Assembly: GCA_036705565.1 (NCBI GenBank)
Contig: JAUBUY010000025.1
DNA length: 64,000 nt
Strand: one strand, 5' to 3'
DNA from: Microcoleus sp036705565
Lineage (GTDB): Bacteria; Cyanobacteriota; Cyanobacteriia; Cyanobacteriales; Microcoleaceae
A program made the translations under genes and the position numbers. How positions within the stretch are numbered: the stretch's first letter is position 1; each line of letters starts with the position of its first letter. The notes under the pieces are model-generated. The model did not search any database, had not been told where the DNA came from, and saw nothing but the letters and a program-made list of their open reading frames with translations. Shown here in pieces: positions 41,403 through 50,501 of the stretch.

Positions 41403-41926
41403 TATGCCTCTACATTATTTTCATAGTCTCCAGACTTGCCACCACTTTTACTCACCAGGCGAATTGACTCAATGGCGATCGACTTTTCCAATCCTTTCGC
41501 CATATCATACAAAGTCAGCGCCGCCACCGAAACCGCCGTCAGCGCCTCCATTTCCACCCCTGTTTCCGCCTTAATTTTCACCGTCGCCCGAATTTGATAC
41601 CCCGGCAACCCAGCATCCGGCATCACCTGCACCTCCACGCTACTCAGCGGCAGAGGGTGACACAGAGGAATCAAATGTGCAGTCTGTTTCGCCGCCATAA
41701 TTCCAGCCAGCCTTGCAGTGCCCAACACATCACCTTTCGGCGCATTTCCCGCTTCAATCGCCGCAAACGTCTCCGGCAGCATCCGCACCCGGCCAGCCGC
41801 CACAGCTTGCCGAACAGTCGGCACCTTCGCCGAAACGTCCACCATTTGGGCTTCCCCGCTGTTGTTGAGGTGAGTTAGCTGTGTGCGATCGGGCAATTTA
41901 GAAAAAGTTTGCGAAAGGTCTTGCAT
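41402..41926 (-). CDS. moaC: Cyclic pyranopterin monophosphate synthase
   Basis: MoaC converts the MoaA product (3',8-cyclo-GTP) to cyclic pyranopterin monophosphate in molybdenum cofactor synthesis. 174 residues; seen: MVDVSAKVPTVRQAVAAG, KGDVLGTARLAGIMAAKQT, LIPLCHPLPLSS, KAETGVEMEALTAVSVAALTLYDM and a SGGKSGDY end. All conserved blocks are present. No other moa genes are near. Confidence 0.96.
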   Translation of the reverse strand: MQDLSQTFSKLPDRTQLTHLNNSGEAQMVDVSAKVPTVRQAVAAGRVRMLPETFAAIEAGNAPKGDVLGTARLAGIMAAKQTAHLIPLCHPLPLSSVEVQVMPDAGLPGYQIRATVKIKAETGVEMEALTAVSVAALTLYDMAKGLEKSIAIESIRLVSKSGGKSGDYENNVEA

Positions 41927-42004
41927 TTTTTTGGTAATGGTGTTACTGTTAGATTCTGTGAGAAAAGAACTTAATCAATTTTAGATTAAATCTTAACTCA
42001 ACAG

Positions 42005-42078
42005 GGGCTTGTAGCTTAGTTGGATAGAGTGCATGGCTACGAACCATGAGGTCGGGGGTTCGAATCCCTCCAAGCCCA
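42005..42078 (+). tRNA. tRNA-Arg (anticodon ACG)
   Basis: A complete 74-nt cloverleaf: acceptor GGGCTTG/CAAGCCC with discriminator A, D arm with AGCTTAGTTGG, anticodon arm CATGG-CTACGAA-CCATG giving anticodon ACG, and T arm GGGGG-TTCGAAT-CCCTC. CCA is not encoded after the discriminator. It would read CGN arginine codons after inosine modification. Confidence 0.97.
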
Positions 42079-42187
42079 TTTAAAAACGTTATAAGCTGTG
42101 AGTTCTGAGTTCTGAGTTTTGAGTTTTGAATTAAGAAATTAATTCAACTCACGATTTAAAACTCAGAACTTTTTTAATCTTTGTGGA

Positions 42188-42204
42188 ACAGGCATCTTGC
42201 CTGT
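42188..42204 (+). terminator. Terminator downstream of tRNA-Arg
   Basis: Stem ACAGGC/GCCTGT with a 5-nt loop followed directly by TTTT. About 110 bp after the tRNA. Between them lies a GAGTTCT/GAGTTTT heptad run (42100-42131). Confidence 0.7.
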
Positions 42205-42230
42205 TTTTCAGAATGCTGCGCGGGAACAAA

Positions 42231-42296
42231 AACCCGGTTTCTGCCTCAATATCTGTCGCATAGATTCACGATTTTTGGGAGAAACCGGGTTTTTTG
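42231..42296. repeat. AAACCGGGTTT inverted-repeat element
   Basis: AAAACCCGGTTTCTGCCTC on the left and GAGAAACCGGGTTTTTT on the right, in the opposite arm order to the copies at 4266. It sits between the tRNA-Arg terminator and the convergent MFS gene. Confidence 0.8.
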
Positions 42297-42337
42297 GTAA
42301 GTCCCATGATTGCCTCTTCCTTCTTGCTTCTGTAATA

Positions 42338-43582
42338 TCATCGATTCAAAGCATAAACATCTTTGCCTCGACCGATCGCAAACTTCATCGAATTAGACAA
42401 GCCCTTGCTAGACTGAGTAATAAAAATCAGCAAAGCCAAGCCAGCGAGGCCAGCAGCAAAACCAAACATATTTCTGTAGCCAACTTGTTCAGCCACAAAG
42501 CCTAAAGTCGGCCCAGCAATCGCAATGCCTAAATCAAATCCGCCAATACAAAGCGAAAACAACCGGCCCCTTTCATGAGGTTCGCACCTGTCCGACATCA
42601 GCGCTACCATCATCGGCAAAACCGTACCGCCCGCGCAACCTTCAACCAAAGCTGCTATTAAAAAAGCACTGGTGTTGTTAGCAAAATACAACAATAACAT
42701 AGATACGGCATAACAGATTAAGCCGCCAGAAATAAACAAGCCGCGGCCGTATTTGTCCGAAGCCCGTCCCGTGACTAACCGCATACCGAAACTGGCGATA
42801 GCTGCCGTAGAATAAAATAATCCCGGATTGAAATTAGCCTTGGTTTCTTGGATAAACAAAGGCATAAAAGTGCTCAAAGTTCCGAATACCAAACCAACCA
42901 CCAATAACACTAAAGCCGGAATCCGCACTCTCGGATTCCAGAGCATTTTCCAGTATTTTTGGCTATTTTTGTCCTCCGATAGCGAGTCCGATTTTGTTAA
43001 ATCGGCAAAATTAGGTTCCGCAATTTGGCAGGTAAAAAATACACTTATTGCAGCGAAAACTGCCGACATCGCAAACAAAGGAGTATAACCAACCCCAGCT
43101 TGCACAAATCCGCCAATAGCCGGGCCAAATGCTAGACCAATAGGACTTACCAAACTCATGTTACCGATTAATTCGCCCCGCTTTCCTGGTGGCGACAAAT
43201 CTGTTACCAAAGCGCTGTAAGCTGTGGTAAAAGCGGCGATGCTAATACCGTGAAAAGCGCGAAGAAGTAACAGTAAGGGGATAGATTGAGCTAACAGGTA
43301 GCCCAAAGGGGCGATCGCAGCAACTGACGCACCTAGAAGCAAAACTTGTTTTCGCCCCCTGCTGTCGGCTATTTTGCCCAATTGTGGCCTCGATAGCAAA
43401 AGTCCGATCGCAAATGCACCCATCACAAAGCCAATTTGCTGTTTTGTGCCGCCCACAAATTGAACGTACAGCGGCAAAGTTGGCAGTAGCGAAGCCAAAC
43501 TCGACCAGAATAGCAGCCCTGCGGTGAATAAAATCAGTAAGCTGCGTCTGGGTTGGGGATCGATTTCCCTAAAAATATTCAA
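42338..43582 (-). CDS. Major facilitator superfamily transporter
   Basis: 414 residues with about 12 membrane spans in two halves. The loop 2-3 motif reads GKIADSRGRKQVLLLG (MFS motif A, G-x-x-x-D-x-x-G-R-K), repeated in the second half as GRASDKYGRGLFISGG. Resembles drug/metabolite efflux permeases. Substrate unknown. It lies downstream of the GT4 glycosyltransferase with a 165-bp repeat-bearing gap. Confidence 0.9.
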   Translation of the reverse strand: MNIFREIDPQPRRSLLILFTAGLLFWSSLASLLPTLPLYVQFVGGTKQQIGFVMGAFAIGLLLSRPQLGKIADSRGRKQVLLLGASVAAIAPLGYLLAQSIPLLLLLRAFHGISIAAFTTAYSALVTDLSPPGKRGELIGNMSLVSPIGLAFGPAIGGFVQAGVGYTPLFAMSAVFAAISVFFTCQIAEPNFADLTKSDSLSEDKNSQKYWKMLWNPRVRIPALVLLVVGLVFGTLSTFMPLFIQETKANFNPGLFYSTAAIASFGMRLVTGRASDKYGRGLFISGGLICYAVSMLLLYFANNTSAFLIAALVEGCAGGTVLPMMVALMSDRCEPHERGRLFSLCIGGFDLGIAIAGPTLGFVAEQVGYRNMFGFAAGLAGLALLIFITQSSKGLSNSMKFAIGRGKDVYALNR

Positions 43583-43694
43583 GATGCGAATTCCCTTTAA
43601 ATCTTATGAGTGCACTCAAAGTAAGTTCGAGTGTCTCTATCATTGTGTTACAAATTCTTAAGATTTGCCCCAAAAAAGTTGATATTCGACTCAC

Positions 43695-43735
43695 TGTCAA
43701 CTGTCAACTGTCAACTGTCAACTGTCAACTGTCAA
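43695..43735. repeat. Heptad tandem repeat, unit GTCAACT
   Basis: Nearly six perfect units between the MFS gene start and the glycosyltransferase stop codon. Confidence 0.92.
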
Positions 43736-43747
43736 AAAAGAGCATTC

Positions 43748-44935
43748 TTACCAATCAACCTCAGCCCTTTCCTCCACCACCCGTTCATAAACCCACTGGG
43801 TTTCTATCGCCAACTTCGGCCAACTAAACCGGCGTTCCAAATCTTGATAAGCATTGTCAACCAACCACTGCGCGTAACCCGGATTTTTCAAAACCTCCAA
43901 AATTCCCCAGGCCAAAGAATCCCGATTGTTTGCCTCAGTAACAACGCCAGTTTTAGTGTGCAGCACCACCTCTGGAAGTCCGCCCGCATCCGAAACCACC
44001 ACAGGCACTCTTGCAGCAAAGCTTTCTAACGCTACAATCCCAAAAGGTTCGTAAAGACTGGGAAAAACCGCGCAGTCAGCCACCGTCTGAAATTTGTCGA
44101 GATGTTCCTCAAACATGAACCCAGTAAAATAACACTTATTCCAAATTCCTAAATGCCAAGCTAACTGTTTTAGATGGTCTGTATTGCCGCCGCCAACAAT
44201 TACTATTTTCGCTTTCCCCCCCATTTCCCAAATTACTTTAGGTGCTGCATTTAGAAATACAGAAATACCTTTTTCGTAGCTAATTCTTCCTACATAATAA
44301 ACTATTTTTTCGTCGTCTGCAGCAAACTGACGACGGAAGTTCATCGCGTCAAATTCGTGCCATCGGGGCTTTTTATCTGGTCTAATTCCGTTGTAAATTA
44401 CCTCTATTTTGTTCCACGGAGTCGCTAGTACCCGTTCGGCTTCCCGCCGCATATAATCACTGCAAACAATTACCCGCCAAGAATTGTAAGCGAGGTCGTT
44501 TTCCTTGGCGTTAATGTAGCGCTGCCCTTCATTGTGGATGCCGTTGAAGCGCCCGTATTCGGTGGCGTGGATGGTGGTAATTAGCGGTACTTTAAAGGTA
44601 TGCTTGAGGGCGATCGCCGCATCTCCCACTAGCCAATCGTGAGCGTGGATGATATCAAAGGGGCCTTCCTCAAGCATCAGTTTCCCGCCTTGGTAGCCCA
44701 TGCTTTGGTTAAGGTTCGCCACCCAGTGAAAAAAGTCCCTAGCGTGCCCCACCACCACCCGATGCACACGTATTCCTTCCACCACTTCGTACATCGGCGC
44801 GTGGCCGAACTCTACTGTAATTAAGTGAATTTCGTGTCCCAGCTTCACCAATTCTGGATATAGTTCTGATACGTGGCGGGCTATACCGCCTACGATTCTG
44901 GGAGGAAACTCCCATGCCAATACCAAAATTTTCAT
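43748..44935 (-). CDS. GT4-type glycosyltransferase (glycogen/starch synthase-like)
   Basis: 395 residues from the ATG at 44935, which has GGAGGA six to eleven bases upstream. The frame is open 60 codons further, but that part has no family match. N-domain: ILVLAWEFPPRIVGGIARHV with the GG donor loop, and IHAHDWLVGDAA. C-domain: YYVGRISYEKGI, FPSLYEPFGIVALESFA with the EX7E-type glutamates, and DAGGLPEVV. It is a retaining sugar transferase acting in the cytosol; donor and acceptor cannot be told. It follows the DUF2079 membrane protein on the same strand. Confidence 0.92.
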   Translation of the reverse strand: MKILVLAWEFPPRIVGGIARHVSELYPELVKLGHEIHLITVEFGHAPMYEVVEGIRVHRVVVGHARDFFHWVANLNQSMGYQGGKLMLEEGPFDIIHAHDWLVGDAAIALKHTFKVPLITTIHATEYGRFNGIHNEGQRYINAKENDLAYNSWRVIVCSDYMRREAERVLATPWNKIEVIYNGIRPDKKPRWHEFDAMNFRRQFAADDEKIVYYVGRISYEKGISVFLNAAPKVIWEMGGKAKIVIVGGGNTDHLKQLAWHLGIWNKCYFTGFMFEEHLDKFQTVADCAVFPSLYEPFGIVALESFAARVPVVVSDAGGLPEVVLHTKTGVVTEANNRDSLAWGILEVLKNPGYAQWLVDNAYQDLERRFSWPKLAIETQWVYERVVEERAEVDW

Positions 44936-45185
44936 CTTTCTTCCTCCAAATTTTTTATATAACTTAATGTTTAGGATTAACAGATTTATTGTATAATTAT
45001 CACCCTTAAATTTAAGTTGAGCGCAAGTTGATGCCGAATGCCTGACTTTTGGCAGCAACAAAGACAGAAAATCATGGCTAAACCTGGTTTTTGCAGGAAA
45101 TTGCTCGATCGCCATTACCTGAAAAAAACAGGTTTCCTCAAGATTTGAGCCACTGAGGGCAGCAATGGCGATCGCGCCTACCCGC

Positions 45186-46874
45186 TTACTGTTTCTTCAA
45201 AATCGGCTCCAATTCGCGCCGAAAACGAGTCCAAGCAGCAACTGATGCAGAATTAGAAACAGCACCCTGACGCATCAAAATCGCGCCGTCTTCAAAGCCA
45301 ACAATGCCGTACTCTCCAGATTTGGACATTCGATCGATCGCCGGTACGATCTCCCGCAACTGTCCCCGTTCCGCGCGAAACGCAGCCTGATACTGCTGCA
45401 ACTGCCACAAATCGGCAATTACATATTGCATCTTCACTGCCTTCCCCGCATCATTGCGGAGTTCCAACATCGGAAACCTGAGAATTTCCCGCCTGCTTGA
45501 CAAAATCGGCACAATAGTATTCGTCGCTGCCACGCTAGCATCCGCAGGAATTTGAGCCAATAGCGGCCGCACTTGCAAAACGTGCTGCCATTGTCTGACG
45601 AGAGGAACCTGCACCCAAGGATCGATCGCATCGGGCAAAATCCAAGAAAAAGTCCGATTTGGGTTAGAAGTGAAGGTAAAAAATAGCGACAAACAGATGC
45701 AAAACGCCCAAAAGCGGCGAAACTTTGAAGAAGAAGGGAGAGGAAATAAAGCAGAAGGAAAACGCAAAAACATTCTTTCCTCTCTCACCATTCTATCTTC
45801 TTCCTTTTGACGCTGGGCCCACCACAGAATCGCCCCATAAAAAAGCCCTGGAACCACAGTCATCGCATAGCGAATATTAATCGCCAGCACCGACTCTCCT
45901 TTTGCTAAAAATAGCTTCAGCAGCGGAAATCCAGCTATCATCCAAGACGCAGGTGCGAAAGCTGGCACTAAAGCTAATGGCAACCACTGGCCAAGCAGGT
46001 ACCTAATCTTACCAAAAAACGGCGTAAATAACTGAGCTACCAACCGTCCGGGATTACTCACCATTCCCCAAATAATTTCTAGAGTAGAAGCTTCATCTCC
46101 CTCGGCATATTGACCGAAGCGCTCCATCATAAACCGCTGGGATATATCAGCAGAAAACAAAGGCATAATCAGATTGGTCAGGACGATCATATAACCAAAA
46201 CTGAGTATGCAGACAGCCAAACCAGTCCGAGGGTAGCGCCGGCTCAAAATCAGGTAAACTCCGACGCCAAATAACACAACTCCCCCATCTTCTCGCACGG
46301 CCAAAATTAAAGTTGCCAGAATCCCAAACAATGGCCACCAGCGCTTCTCCATCGCCAGCAGCAAGCCAAAGACATACAGCGGAATTTGACAAACATCGTG
46401 AAAATTGCCCATAGTCGGGCCGATGACCGCGTTAGCGCAGTAATAGCTCACAACAATTGTCGCCGACAGCCGGGGTTCCAGATAGTGTCTGGCGAGAGCA
46501 TAGAGCACTCCTCCAGCCGCCGTAATTAAAGTCACCTGCAACACCGTCAAAGTGACGGGAGAGGGAAACAGAGAGTAAATTGGCAGCCACAGCATTAGCG
46601 CCGGGGTGAAATGCTGACCCAACCGGTAGTAAGATACCTCCGGAAGCTGGTTTTGGTGAACCACATTAGTGGACAAAGCCGAAGAGAGGGAACTCTCAAA
46701 CAAGTGACCCCGAGTGCCGTTCCAAAAAAGTTGATTGAAAATTCCTTGGTCGTAAGTAGCGTAAAAGCTGTAGTAGCGGTGCAGCGTCAGCAACAGGCAC
46801 AGCACAAAAAAGGCGACCGCCACTTGAACCACCACCCGCAGCGACTCATTTTTCTTCCATCTCAAAAATATCAT
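45186..46874 (-). CDS. DUF2079 multi-spanning membrane protein
   Basis: About 562 residues with around ten hydrophobic spans. The early motif YATYDQGIFNQLFWN and the acidic REDGGVVLFGVGVYL belong to DUF2079, a family with GT-C glycosyltransferase-like topology. HFTPALMLWLPIYSLFPSP is also conserved. The ATG at 46874 begins with MIFLRWKKNES; an earlier ATG at 46910 adds 12 residues. The C-terminal third is a soluble, probably periplasmic domain. Role unknown, possibly lipid-linked sugar transfer given the downstream GT4 enzyme. Confidence 0.85.
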   Translation of the reverse strand: MIFLRWKKNESLRVVVQVAVAFFVLCLLLTLHRYYSFYATYDQGIFNQLFWNGTRGHLFESSLSSALSTNVVHQNQLPEVSYYRLGQHFTPALMLWLPIYSLFPSPVTLTVLQVTLITAAGGVLYALARHYLEPRLSATIVVSYYCANAVIGPTMGNFHDVCQIPLYVFGLLLAMEKRWWPLFGILATLILAVREDGGVVLFGVGVYLILSRRYPRTGLAVCILSFGYMIVLTNLIMPLFSADISQRFMMERFGQYAEGDEASTLEIIWGMVSNPGRLVAQLFTPFFGKIRYLLGQWLPLALVPAFAPASWMIAGFPLLKLFLAKGESVLAINIRYAMTVVPGLFYGAILWWAQRQKEEDRMVREERMFLRFPSALFPLPSSSKFRRFWAFCICLSLFFTFTSNPNRTFSWILPDAIDPWVQVPLVRQWQHVLQVRPLLAQIPADASVAATNTIVPILSSRREILRFPMLELRNDAGKAVKMQYVIADLWQLQQYQAAFRAERGQLREIVPAIDRMSKSGEYGIVGFEDGAILMRQGAVSNSASVAAWTRFRRELEPILKKQ

Positions 46875-46963
46875 CTGCCCGCCTGTAATGAAATTATCGG
46901 ACAATAGCATAAATCTAAAGTAAGTATTAAATTAAAGTAGAAGTGAAATAACTCGGCTCGGCA

Positions 46964-48202
46964 ATGCTCAATTATTTTCACCCGATCGAAAAGCTCAACA
47001 GCGTCCATCCAACACTCGGCACCAGCGGCACTGACTGTTCTCCCGAACAGCCGGTAAATCCCGCACCGCTTTTACAGCTTTTGCTGTTCGTAGACAAGCG
47101 TCCCTCTTCCAGGGAACAGACCAGACACATCCGCAAGTCCCTAAAGGATTTGAAGGCAGAGTGCGACTTTGAGCTTCAAATCATCGACGTAGGAGAACAG
47201 CCCGATTTAGCCGAACACTTTAAACTTGTAGCCACTCCCTCGCTGCTCAAAATTCATCCCGATCCGCGACAAACTCTCGCCGGCAGCAATTTAATCGCCC
47301 AACTCGAACACTGGTGGCCCCGCTGGAAGCGTTCTGTAGACGAATACACACCTGGGCAGCAGTCGGCCGCAGCTATTGCGGAAACCCTGACTGACGCAAA
47401 ACCCATCTATTCCGTTGCTTGCGCGGCCGAACTCGTGCAGCTTTCTGATGAAGTTTTTCGCCTCAAACAGGAAAAAGAACACTTGCAAGAGCAGTTGCAG
47501 TTGAAAGACCGGATTATTGCGATGCTAGCCCACGACTTGCGTAATCCCTTGACTGCCGCATCTTTGGCTTTGGAGACTTTGGAGTCAAGTCAGAAGGTGA
47601 AAGAGGGGGAAAAGTCGCGTTTGACACCGAGTCTGGCGGCTCATTTGATGAAACAAGCCCGCCGCCAAATCCGAATTGTCGATCGTATGATTACAGATAT
47701 CCTGCAAGCAGCCCGGGGTACAAACGCTCAACTCCACATTGAACCAAAAAGAATCGAACTGGGGGCGATTTGTCAAGATGTAATCTTGCAGTTTCAAGAC
47801 AAATTTCAGGCGAAAAGTCTGAACTTAGAAACAGACATTCCCGCAGATTTGCCCTTGGTTTATGCCGATCCCGATCGCATCAAACAAGTCATAGTCAACC
47901 TGCTTGACAACGCCAGCAAGTACACCCCAGACCAAGGAACGGTTAATCTGTCCATTCTCCACCGCACCGCTTACAAAGTTCAAGTCAGCATTTGCAACAG
48001 CGGGCCGGGAATTCCTGAAGAAGATTGCGCGAGCATTTTTGAAGACAGCTTTCGGTTGCAGCGAGATAAATCAAAAGACGGTTACGGCATTGGGCTGTCT
48101 CTGTGTCAAGGCATCATCCGCGCGCACTACGGTCAAATTTGGGTAGACTCCGTACCCGATAGAGGCAGTTGTTTTCACTTTACTCTGCCCGTCCAAAAAT
48201 AA
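46964..48202 (+). CDS. sasA: Adaptive-response sensory kinase, circadian output kinase
   Basis: SasA binds KaiC through its KaiB-like N-domain and passes phosphate to RpaA, driving circadian gene expression. 412 residues: KaiB-like thioredoxin-fold domain about 35-125 (LQLLLFVDKRPSSREQTRHI and LVATPSLLKIHP), a coiled coil at 160-185, the HisKA domain with His190 (MLAHDLRNPLTAAS), and the HATPase domain with N-box NLLDNASKYTP, G1 NSGPGIP, F-box and G2 YGIGLSLCQGI. All catalytic parts are intact. The first 30 residues are poorly conserved. kai genes are not in this window. Confidence 0.96.
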   Translation: MLNYFHPIEKLNSVHPTLGTSGTDCSPEQPVNPAPLLQLLLFVDKRPSSREQTRHIRKSLKDLKAECDFELQIIDVGEQPDLAEHFKLVATPSLLKIHPDPRQTLAGSNLIAQLEHWWPRWKRSVDEYTPGQQSAAAIAETLTDAKPIYSVACAAELVQLSDEVFRLKQEKEHLQEQLQLKDRIIAMLAHDLRNPLTAASLALETLESSQKVKEGEKSRLTPSLAAHLMKQARRQIRIVDRMITDILQAARGTNAQLHIEPKRIELGAICQDVILQFQDKFQAKSLNLETDIPADLPLVYADPDRIKQVIVNLLDNASKYTPDQGTVNLSILHRTAYKVQVSICNSGPGIPEEDCASIFEDSFRLQRDKSKDGYGIGLSLCQGIIRAHYGQIWVDSVPDRGSCFHFTLPVQK

Positions 48203-48256
48203 AAGTTAGCTGTCATTTGTCAGTTGTTCAGTAGCAACCGAATTTTATATTACAGC

Positions 48257-48661
48257 TCAAATTTTCCGCAGTGCAGCAATAATCTGTGCGTTTGCCTTGG
48301 GAAAAGTAAATTGGTCAATTTCGTCGAGTGTCACCCAGCGAATTTCATCGCATTCGATCGTTTGCGGTTCCCCGCTGACGTAGCGGCAGTGGTGGACGTA
48401 TAGTCTAACTGTAAATTTAGTGTAGTCGTGGTCAATCGTAATCAGGCGATCGCCAACTTCTACGACAATCCCCAACTCCTCCATAATTTCCCGTTTTATG
48501 CAAGCTTCGATGGTTTCCCCAGGCTCTATTTTTCCGCCCGGAAACTCCCAGAAACCCCCGTGTAGTCCATGTTGTCGGCGCTTGTCAATCAAAATTTGTT
48601 GGCGATCGTTCCAGATTGCAGCAACGCCGATAACTTTGTGGGCAACAGGAGGAAGAGACAT
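48257..48661 (-). CDS. mutT: NUDIX hydrolase, MutT-like (8-oxo-dGTP diphosphatase)
   Basis: 134 residues. The Nudix box is complete: GGKIEPGETIEACIKREIMEE followed by LG. The start VIGVAAIWNDRQQILIDKRR and GFWEFPGGK are as in MutT, which removes oxidised dGTP from the nucleotide pool. The ATG at 48661 (MSLPPVAHK) is chosen; the open frame extends 19 codons further only because it reads through the GGGGAAT repeat. No clear Shine-Dalgarno sequence. Confidence 0.9.
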   Translation of the reverse strand: MSLPPVAHKVIGVAAIWNDRQQILIDKRRQHGLHGGFWEFPGGKIEPGETIEACIKREIMEELGIVVEVGDRLITIDHDYTKFTVRLYVHHCRYVSGEPQTIECDEIRWVTLDEIDQFTFPKANAQIIAALRKI

Positions 48662-48670
48662 ATTAATTAG

Positions 48671-48801
48671 GAATGGGGAATGGGGAATGGGGAATTGGGA
48701 ATGTAAGAATAATATCAATAATTATTCAATTATTTAATCTAAAATCAACCCTCTAAAATCAACCCTCTAAAATCTAAAATCTAAAATCTAAAATCTAAAA
48801 T
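48671..48801. repeat. Heptad tandem repeats, units GGGGAAT and TCTAAAA
   Basis: 48671-48704 carries about four GGGGAAT units starting ten bases from the mutT start codon. 48735-48801 carries TCTAAAA units and two longer copies of AAATCAACCCTC. Together they fill most of the mutT-DUF760 gap. Confidence 0.88.
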
Positions 48802-48863
48802 ATTAAGCCCCCATCTTGCGAGGGGGGGCTTGACACTTGGATCACTTAAATGTTAAGAATCTA

Positions 48864-49226
48864 CTAATCGTCCGAGCCATGTCTCTCACTGGCTTGTATG
48901 GACTTTTCAAAAGTCATTCGCTGTTCGGCATTTTTGAGAAAATAACCGCTAATCATAGCCGAGGCGAGCAATCTACCCAAATGTTCGCGACTGGTAGTCA
49001 CTGTCACCCCGAAGTGTTCCGAAGGCAAATTCCCCAATAGTCCAACAATATTTCGCTCCATTACTTGAAACACTTCGTGAGAAGTCGGCTTAGACAACTG
49101 AGAAACTGTGTCGGGAGCCATTGACTGCACGTATTGCCATAATAAGTTGGCATTTTCTCCGTCTTCTTCAAAGAATTCTGGGGATTTATTAGATGAGTTG
49201 CTCACGAGTACCTCCGTTTCAGACAC
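48864..49226 (-). CDS. DUF760 family protein
   Basis: 120 residues. The blocks LLWQYVQSMAPDTVSQLSKPTSHEVFQVMERNIVGLLG and TTSREHLGRLLASAMISGYFLKNAEQR define this cyanobacterial and plastid family. Soluble, helical, function not established here. Acidic N-terminal tail of about 25 residues. It is downstream of the sigma factor on the same strand with a 200-bp gap. Confidence 0.88.
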   Translation of the reverse strand: MSETEVLVSNSSNKSPEFFEEDGENANLLWQYVQSMAPDTVSQLSKPTSHEVFQVMERNIVGLLGNLPSEHFGVTVTTSREHLGRLLASAMISGYFLKNAEQRMTFEKSIQASERHGSDD

Positions 49227-49425
49227 AGCTTGTTATGTTAGACGCGGGCGGTTAAATTAAATAACCCTTATCTGATCGCTGCTGATCTTTATTACTAAGT
49301 AATTACTAATGTAGCAGGACAATCATAGCAACCAAGTGGGCACAACCGAATTAAAAGCGGCGGTTTTTACGATTTTAGATTGGGGATTGCAAGGGGGAGA
49401 CCCCGATCGCCAATCCCCAATCTAC

Positions 49426-50385
49426 CTAGCTGGCTAGATAATCGTTGATATCTTGCTTGCGCTTGCGGAGTTTGGTCAAAGCTTCCCGTTCTATTTGCCG
49501 CACTCGTTCCCGACTGATGTTGAGACGATCGCCTATTTTTGCCAAAGTTAGGGTTTGCCCGTCTTCTAAACCGAACCGCAAGGCGAGCACTTCTCGCTGT
49601 TGCTGAGTCAGTTCCGCCATTAGCTGGTCTAAGTCAGTCCGCAGGGAAGATTGCAGGGCAAAATCTTCCGGGGTAGTACCCGTATCTTCCAATAAATCGC
49701 CCAACTCTGTATCTTGATTGTCTCCCACGCGCAAGTCCAGGGAAAGTGGCAGGCGCGCCCGATCGAGATATTCGCGAATCTGTTTGGGAGTCAATTCTAA
49801 CTCGGATGCCAATTCAGCAGCCGTGGCCGCGCGACCAAGCTGTTGAGCAAGTTGGCGCTGAGCTTTTTTAATTTTGTTGAGCTTTTCGGTGATGTGGATC
49901 GGTAAGCGGATGGTGCGGCCTTTTTCGGCGATCGCCCGAGTAATTGCCTGACGAATCCACCAATAAGCATAAGTAGAAAATCTGTAGCCCTTAGTCGGGT
50001 CAAATTTTTCTACTCCCCGCTGCATCCCGATCGTGCCTTCCTGAATAAGATCCAGTAAATCTACGTTGCGCTTGATATATTTCTTGGCAACAGACACTAC
50101 CAGGCGGAGATTGGCTTCCACCATTTGGCGCTTTGCCCTTTCCCCGTGTTCGATCGTCCGCTGCAACTGTGCCTCAGACAGCCCAACTGCCTGTGCCCAT
50201 TCAGCCGCCGTCGGGTCGCGGCCTAACTCTTCGGCTAAAATATTTTTCTCCTGATGCAGTGCGGTTGAGCGCTGTACCTGTTTCCCGTAGAGTATTTCTT
50301 GCTCGTGGGTCAACAAGGGAACGCGGCCGATTTCCCGCAAGTAAGCGCGAACAGAATCTGTATCTGAGGACTTAAGAGTTTTCAT
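49426..50385 (-). CDS. Group 2 RNA polymerase sigma factor (sigma-70 family)
   Basis: 319 residues from the ATG at 50385; an earlier ATG at 50436 would add 17 poorly conserved residues. Region 1.2 SVRAYLREIGRVPLLTHEQE, region 2 with NLRLVVSVAKKYI, LLDLIQEGTIGMQRGVEKFDP and YRFSTYAYWWIRQAI (the -10 reading helix), region 3, and region 4 with LRFGLEDGQTLTLAKIGDRLNISRERVRQIEREAL (-35 recognition). It lacks the long region 1.1 of the principal sigma, so it is a group 2 (SigB-SigE type) factor that recognises consensus-like promoters under stress or nutrient change. The 5' leader forms an unusual cloverleaf-like structure. Confidence 0.95.
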   Translation of the reverse strand: MKTLKSSDTDSVRAYLREIGRVPLLTHEQEILYGKQVQRSTALHQEKNILAEELGRDPTAAEWAQAVGLSEAQLQRTIEHGERAKRQMVEANLRLVVSVAKKYIKRNVDLLDLIQEGTIGMQRGVEKFDPTKGYRFSTYAYWWIRQAITRAIAEKGRTIRLPIHITEKLNKIKKAQRQLAQQLGRAATAAELASELELTPKQIREYLDRARLPLSLDLRVGDNQDTELGDLLEDTGTTPEDFALQSSLRTDLDQLMAELTQQQREVLALRFGLEDGQTLTLAKIGDRLNISRERVRQIEREALTKLRKRKQDINDYLAS

Positions 50386-50409
50386 GAGCTTTTCCCGCTG
50401 AGGATCTGT

Positions 50410-50501
50410 GCCTCTAAAGGTTTGCGGTAGTCGCAAACCCCTAGCTTTAGCTGGGAAGGAAAGCGGGCGGGGACTTGCGCTTTCCTTCCATTTAAAGAGG
50501 C
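50410..50501 (-). promoter_or_regulatory. Cloverleaf-like structured leader of the group 2 sigma gene
   Basis: A closing stem GCCTCT/AGAGGC (50410-50415/50496-50501) encloses three hairpins: GGTTTGCG/CGCAAACC (50419-50439, 5-nt loop), a short AGC-TTTA-GCT (50443-50452) and an 11-bp perfect stem GGAAGGAAAGC/GCTTTCCTTCC (50454-50489). It ends 25 nt before the sigma ATG on the minus strand, so it would lie in the mRNA leader. It is not a tRNA, because there is no T-arm sequence. It could be a cis-regulatory RNA or a mobile palindrome. The rest of 50502-50870 has no gene. Confidence 0.55.

Noticed and set aside
44936..45115. A 60-residue N-terminal extension of the GT4 glycosyltransferase
   Set aside because: The internal ATG at 44935 has a perfect ribosome-binding site and begins with the family's first strand; the extension has no match.
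48662..48718. A longer mutT reading frame starting at 48718
   Set aside because: The extra codons come from the GGGGAAT heptad repeat and do not belong to the NUDIX fold.
50410..50501. A tRNA at the sigma-factor leader, because of its cloverleaf shape
   Set aside because: There is no T-loop TTCGA sequence, no D-loop GG and no seven-base acceptor stem.
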